From an uncultured Oscillospiraceae bacterium (GTDB lineage: Bacteria > Bacillota > Clostridia > Oscillospirales > Oscillospiraceae): a stretch of 26,291 nt of DNA. Position numbers and translations under genes: made by a program. How positions within the stretch are numbered: the stretch's first letter is position 1; every line of letters begins with the position of its first letter. The notes under the pieces were generated by a model, which did not search any database, was not told where the DNA came from, and was given only the letters and a program-made list of their open reading frames with translations. Location: positions 1-26,291 of the forward strand of contig CAKUJA010000020.1 in NCBI GenBank assembly GCA_934661135.1, given 5' to 3'. This document shows positions 24,083-26,291 of this stretch, piece by piece.

Positions 24083-25357
24083 ATGAAGTCTGCAATTCCC
24101 CGCCTTTCGGCGGTTGTTCTGCTTGCCGCGCTGCTGCTGAGTCTCGCTGTCCCGACGCTGGCTGCGGAGCAGGACTGCGGTGCCAAGCTGCTTGCCATCA
24201 CGTTTGACGACGGTCCCGGCCCTTATACGGCCGATCTGCTGGACGCGTTGGCCGACCGCAACGTCAAGGCCACATTCTTCATCGCGGGATACCGCGCGGA
24301 AAAATACCCGGAGCTGCTCCAGCGCATTGTGGACGAGGGGCACCAGCTCGGCAACCACACCTGGGATCACCCCAACCTCAACACGCTCTCCGCCGCAAAA
24401 ATCCGAAAGGAAGTCTCCTCCGTGCAGGATCTCATCACGGCGGCGGGCGGCAGCGCAAGCGCTTGGGTGCGGCCGCCCTACGGCAACGCCAACGCCACTG
24501 TGCGGAAAACCATCCAGTCGCCGCTGATTGCATGGAGTGTTGATCCGGAGGACTGGAAATACCGCAACGCCGACACGGTCTGCAAGAATCTGGTTAACGG
24601 CGCCTACGACGGCGCGATTCTCCTCGTCCACGACATCCACAAAACCAGCATCCCCGGTGCGCTGGCCGCCATCGACAAGCTGCTGGACGAAGGCTACGAG
24701 TTCGTCACCGTCGAGCAGCTCCTTGCGCGGCGCGGCGTCACGCCGGAAAATGGCAAAGTCTACTACGACGCAAAAAACCACGGCATCAATCTGCCTGCCG
24801 ACGAGGTTCCGCCGCAGTCCTACGATGAGAGCAAGCTGACCGAGCACTGGGCGTATGACGCGCTGGCGCTCAGCATCCGCCGCGGCTGGCTGCTGCCGGA
24901 GGACGACGGCCGCTGGAAGCCGAACCGCTATCTCACGCGCGGTGAATTTGTCGCGGCACTCGGCCGCTTCTGCGGTATTCCTGCGGCATATCAGACTGGG
25001 GAACCCATGCCGTATACCGATGTCTCGTCCGATGATCCGGACGCGCCCTACATCCGCTGGGCGCAGAGCGCGGGACTGATGATCGGCGCAAACGGTGAAT
25101 TTCATTCCGGCCGGACGCTCACCCGCGAACAGGCGGCGACCGTCATCGCTCGCTTCCTTACGCTCAGCGGACGCGCCGCGGAGACCGCTCCGCTCGACTA
25201 TACCGACGCAGCACGCATCTCAACCTGGGCGCGGGACGGCGTCGCGCAGTGCACTGCGCTCGGCATCCTGCAAGGCTCACACGGCGCATTCCGTCCGAAG
25301 GGCACGCTGACCCGCGCGCAGATCGCCACGATCTTGCAGCGCCTTGCACAGGAATGA
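24083..25357 (+). CDS. Secreted polysaccharide deacetylase (NodB/CE4) with three SLH repeats
   Basis: 424 residues. Signal peptide 1-28 (cleavage likely at TLAA-EQ). The NodB domain (about 35-215) carries all five CE4 motifs: TFDDGP (40-45) with catalytic-base and metal Asp42/Asp43, NHTWDH with metal ligands His92/His96, RPPYG (130-134), VDPEDW (153-158) and LVHD with His183. CE4 enzymes remove N- or O-acetyl groups from peptidoglycan GlcNAc/MurNAc, chitin-like or other polysaccharides; peptidoglycan or cell-wall polymer is most likely for this surface form. Three SLH repeats from about residue 250 to the end (EHWAYDALALSI, APYIRWAQSAGLMIG, ISTWARDGVAQCTALGIL) would tether it to the wall. AGGAAGGAGGG precedes the ATG. 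Monocistronic; no clear terminator directly after it. Confidence 0.93.
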   Translation: MKSAIPRLSAVVLLAALLLSLAVPTLAAEQDCGAKLLAITFDDGPGPYTADLLDALADRNVKATFFIAGYRAEKYPELLQRIVDEGHQLGNHTWDHPNLNTLSAAKIRKEVSSVQDLITAAGGSASAWVRPPYGNANATVRKTIQSPLIAWSVDPEDWKYRNADTVCKNLVNGAYDGAILLVHDIHKTSIPGALAAIDKLLDEGYEFVTVEQLLARRGVTPENGKVYYDAKNHGINLPADEVPPQSYDESKLTEHWAYDALALSIRRGWLLPEDDGRWKPNRYLTRGEFVAALGRFCGIPAAYQTGEPMPYTDVSSDDPDAPYIRWAQSAGLMIGANGEFHSGRTLTREQAATVIARFLTLSGRAAETAPLDYTDAARISTWARDGVAQCTALGILQGSHGAFRPKGTLTRAQIATILQRLAQE

Positions 25358-25380
25358 CGGAAACGCAGAACGCCCCATCC

Positions 25381-25407
25381 TGAAGTACCCCCCAAAAAAG
25401 TTAGACA
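25381..25407 (-). mobile_element. IS3-family right terminal inverted repeat
   Basis: TACCCCCCAAAAAAGTTAGACA, close to the IS150-group end sequence (TGACCCCAAAAAGTTAGACA type), directly after the transposase stop. Confidence 0.65.
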
Positions 25408-25631
25408 AATATTTTCAATACAACTTGTTCAAGCATCAAAAGGGCTTGCTGTCTGTGAATTACAGGCGGCAAGCCCTTCAGCTTTTCCCTGATTCTGCGG
25501 TTGTTGCAGTAATCCAGATATTCAATGAGTTCCCGTTTGAAGTGTTCCATGGGGCGAAGCTCCTGTAAATACAGAAGCATCAGGCTTGTTCCGTCCGGTA
25601 ACTTTGCAAAGGCCTCCGCCCCTTCGGTCAG
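25401..25631 (-). pseudogene. IS3-family transposase remnant (C-terminal end only)
   Basis: The minus strand is open for 76 codons and ends at TAA (25401-25403) inside the IS end. Residues about 18-65 include YLQELRPMEHFKRELIEYL, DYCNNRRIREKLKGLPPV and HRQQAL, the C-terminal part of the IS3/IS150 DDE integrase (consensus YIxYYNNxRIxxKLKGxSPVxYR). The catalytic Asp-Asp-Glu region is missing: upstream the match fades and a stop occurs at 25632-25634, exactly where MITE-like copy B begins. A full IS3 transposase has about 270-280 residues in orfB, so only one sixth remains. It cannot be active. The other IS end is not visible. Confidence 0.75.
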
Positions 25632-25632
25632 C

Positions 25633-25797
25633 TAGGGTGCATTCTTCCAACTCTCAATGTGACCGGCAGCGAGGATTTTTTGCGCTGAGCAAGACGTTTT
25701 TTCGCAGGAATACTGACGTATTTCAAGGAAAAATGGCGCGGCGCACCGCAAAAAGACCCGCTGTCCGGGTGTGTTGGGAGTTTTCAGATACACCCTA
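25633..25797 (-). repeat. MITE-like element, long copy B
   Basis: A 165-bp unit on the minus strand, from TAGGGTGTATCTGAAAACTC (right end) to GAAGAATGCACCCTA (left end, 25633). It is the inverted counterpart of 11498-11661. Ends are inverted repeats TAGGGTGYAT, bounded by TA. It borders the IS3 remnant directly on its left. Confidence 0.82.
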
Positions 25798-26077
25798 GTA
25801 CAAGTGTTTTATCATACTTGTCTAATAAATGGGGTGCGGTACAGGGAGCCCGGGGCGTTTTTTGTTTCGTTTTGAAAAATGCTAAAAAGAGAAATTTTGT
25901 GCCACCCATTCTTTCCTTTTTGGAGAAAAAGGGCACGGACGGTATTTTCTTTTTTGCTACTCCACAAAGAAAACGCCTGGCAAAAGAAAAAGCGCTCGGG
26001 GAAACCGTTCGGATGGTTTCCCCCAACCCCTTCCAGCGGCCGCGTCAGAAGGAGCGCCCTTGGAAACTACGGTGTAT
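25798..26077. other. A/T-rich gene-free stretch with hairpins
   Basis: No supported gene. Contains ACAAGT/ACTTGT arms at about 25801-25822, a CCTTTTT/AAAAAGG hairpin (25915-25932) next to an A/T-rich, A-tract segment, and GGGGAAACC (25998-26006) pairing with GGTTTCCCC (26015-26023). An 80-codon minus-strand frame through it looks like repeat read-through, not a protein. Confidence 0.5.
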
Positions 26078-26150
26078 GGAATTCGGAAAAAATACGATAG
26101 AATTGTAGGGGCGGACGCAAGGTTGTACTGTATCCGTAGGATATTGCCTG
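26078..26150. repeat. Composite intergenic repeat, short copy
   Basis: GGAATTCG (26078), TACGATAGAATT (26093-26104), GGGGCGGAC (26108-26116) and the 38-nt GGACGCAA block (26113-26150), in the same order as 7651-7797 but with the middle shortened. The 38-nt blocks share 32 positions. The last 140 bases of the window (26151-26291) show nothing I can support. Confidence 0.65.
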
Positions 26151-26291
26151 ACCGCCATCATCAAGATCGCGTGCGGCGCGTAGTTGGACTACGTGAGGTG
26201 ACTAGGGGCGGGCGAATAAGGCCGGGAAAATGAGATGTTACATGATGACGGCACGGTAAAATGGTACGGTTTCGGAAGTTCTCTTTCTTTT

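Noticed and set aside
25784..26026. 80-codon minus-strand frame at the right end
   Set aside because: It crosses A/T-rich hairpin repeats and the MITE end; low-complexity Lys/Phe/Arg content suggests repeat read-through.

Overview
The window is about 26.3 kb of GC-rich, gene-dense bacterial chromosome. It most likely comes from a low-oxygen gut-type Bacillota (class Clostridia, Oscillospiraceae-like). This is inferred from the ylxM-ffh / rpsP-khpA / rimM-trmD block typical of Bacillota, SLH-domain surface proteins, ammonia-dependent AsnA next to AsnS, good SigA-type promoters with 17-bp spacers, and strong Shine-Dalgarno sites before almost every gene. No marker here fixes a genus.

Layout. 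(1) 1-1045: a fragment of larE joined out of frame to a TrkH potassium-uptake gene that lacks its N-terminal third. (2) 1094-4937, minus strand: a PatB/MalY-type C-S lyase and a secreted phosphodiester glycosidase with three SLH repeats, separated by a nest of hairpins. (3) 5051-9840, plus strand: SRP, ribosome and tRNA maintenance genes (ylxM, ffh, rpsP, khpA, rimM, trmD), ending in a sirtuin where rplS is usually found. (4) 9918-14685: murC and an ABC exporter on the minus strand, a short RluA-type pseudouridine synthase on the plus strand, and a DUF2284 metal-binding protein on the minus strand. (5) 15027-18226, plus strand: a membrane-anchored XRE regulator, then the asnA-asnS asparagine operon. 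(6) 18614-23628: a complete Liv/HAAT ABC importer (lipoprotein, two permeases, two ATPases). (7) 24083-25357: a secreted polysaccharide deacetylase with SLH repeats. (8) 25358-26291: about 930 bp with no intact gene, holding an IS3-family remnant and several repeats.

The genes are mostly ordinary housekeeping and transport functions. The unusual content is between them. A palindrome-ended, MITE-like element flanked by TA occurs as two copies of about 165 bp and one 52-bp palindromic short form; one long copy supplies the stop codon of the ABC exporter. A second composite repeat (GGAATTCG / TACGATAGAATT / GGGCGGAC hairpin / GGACGCAA block) occurs upstream of rimM and at the right end, with isolated hairpins elsewhere. 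No tRNA, rRNA, CRISPR array or prophage was seen. I found no convincing new multi-gene system; the repeat families and the larE/trkH junction are the best leads.
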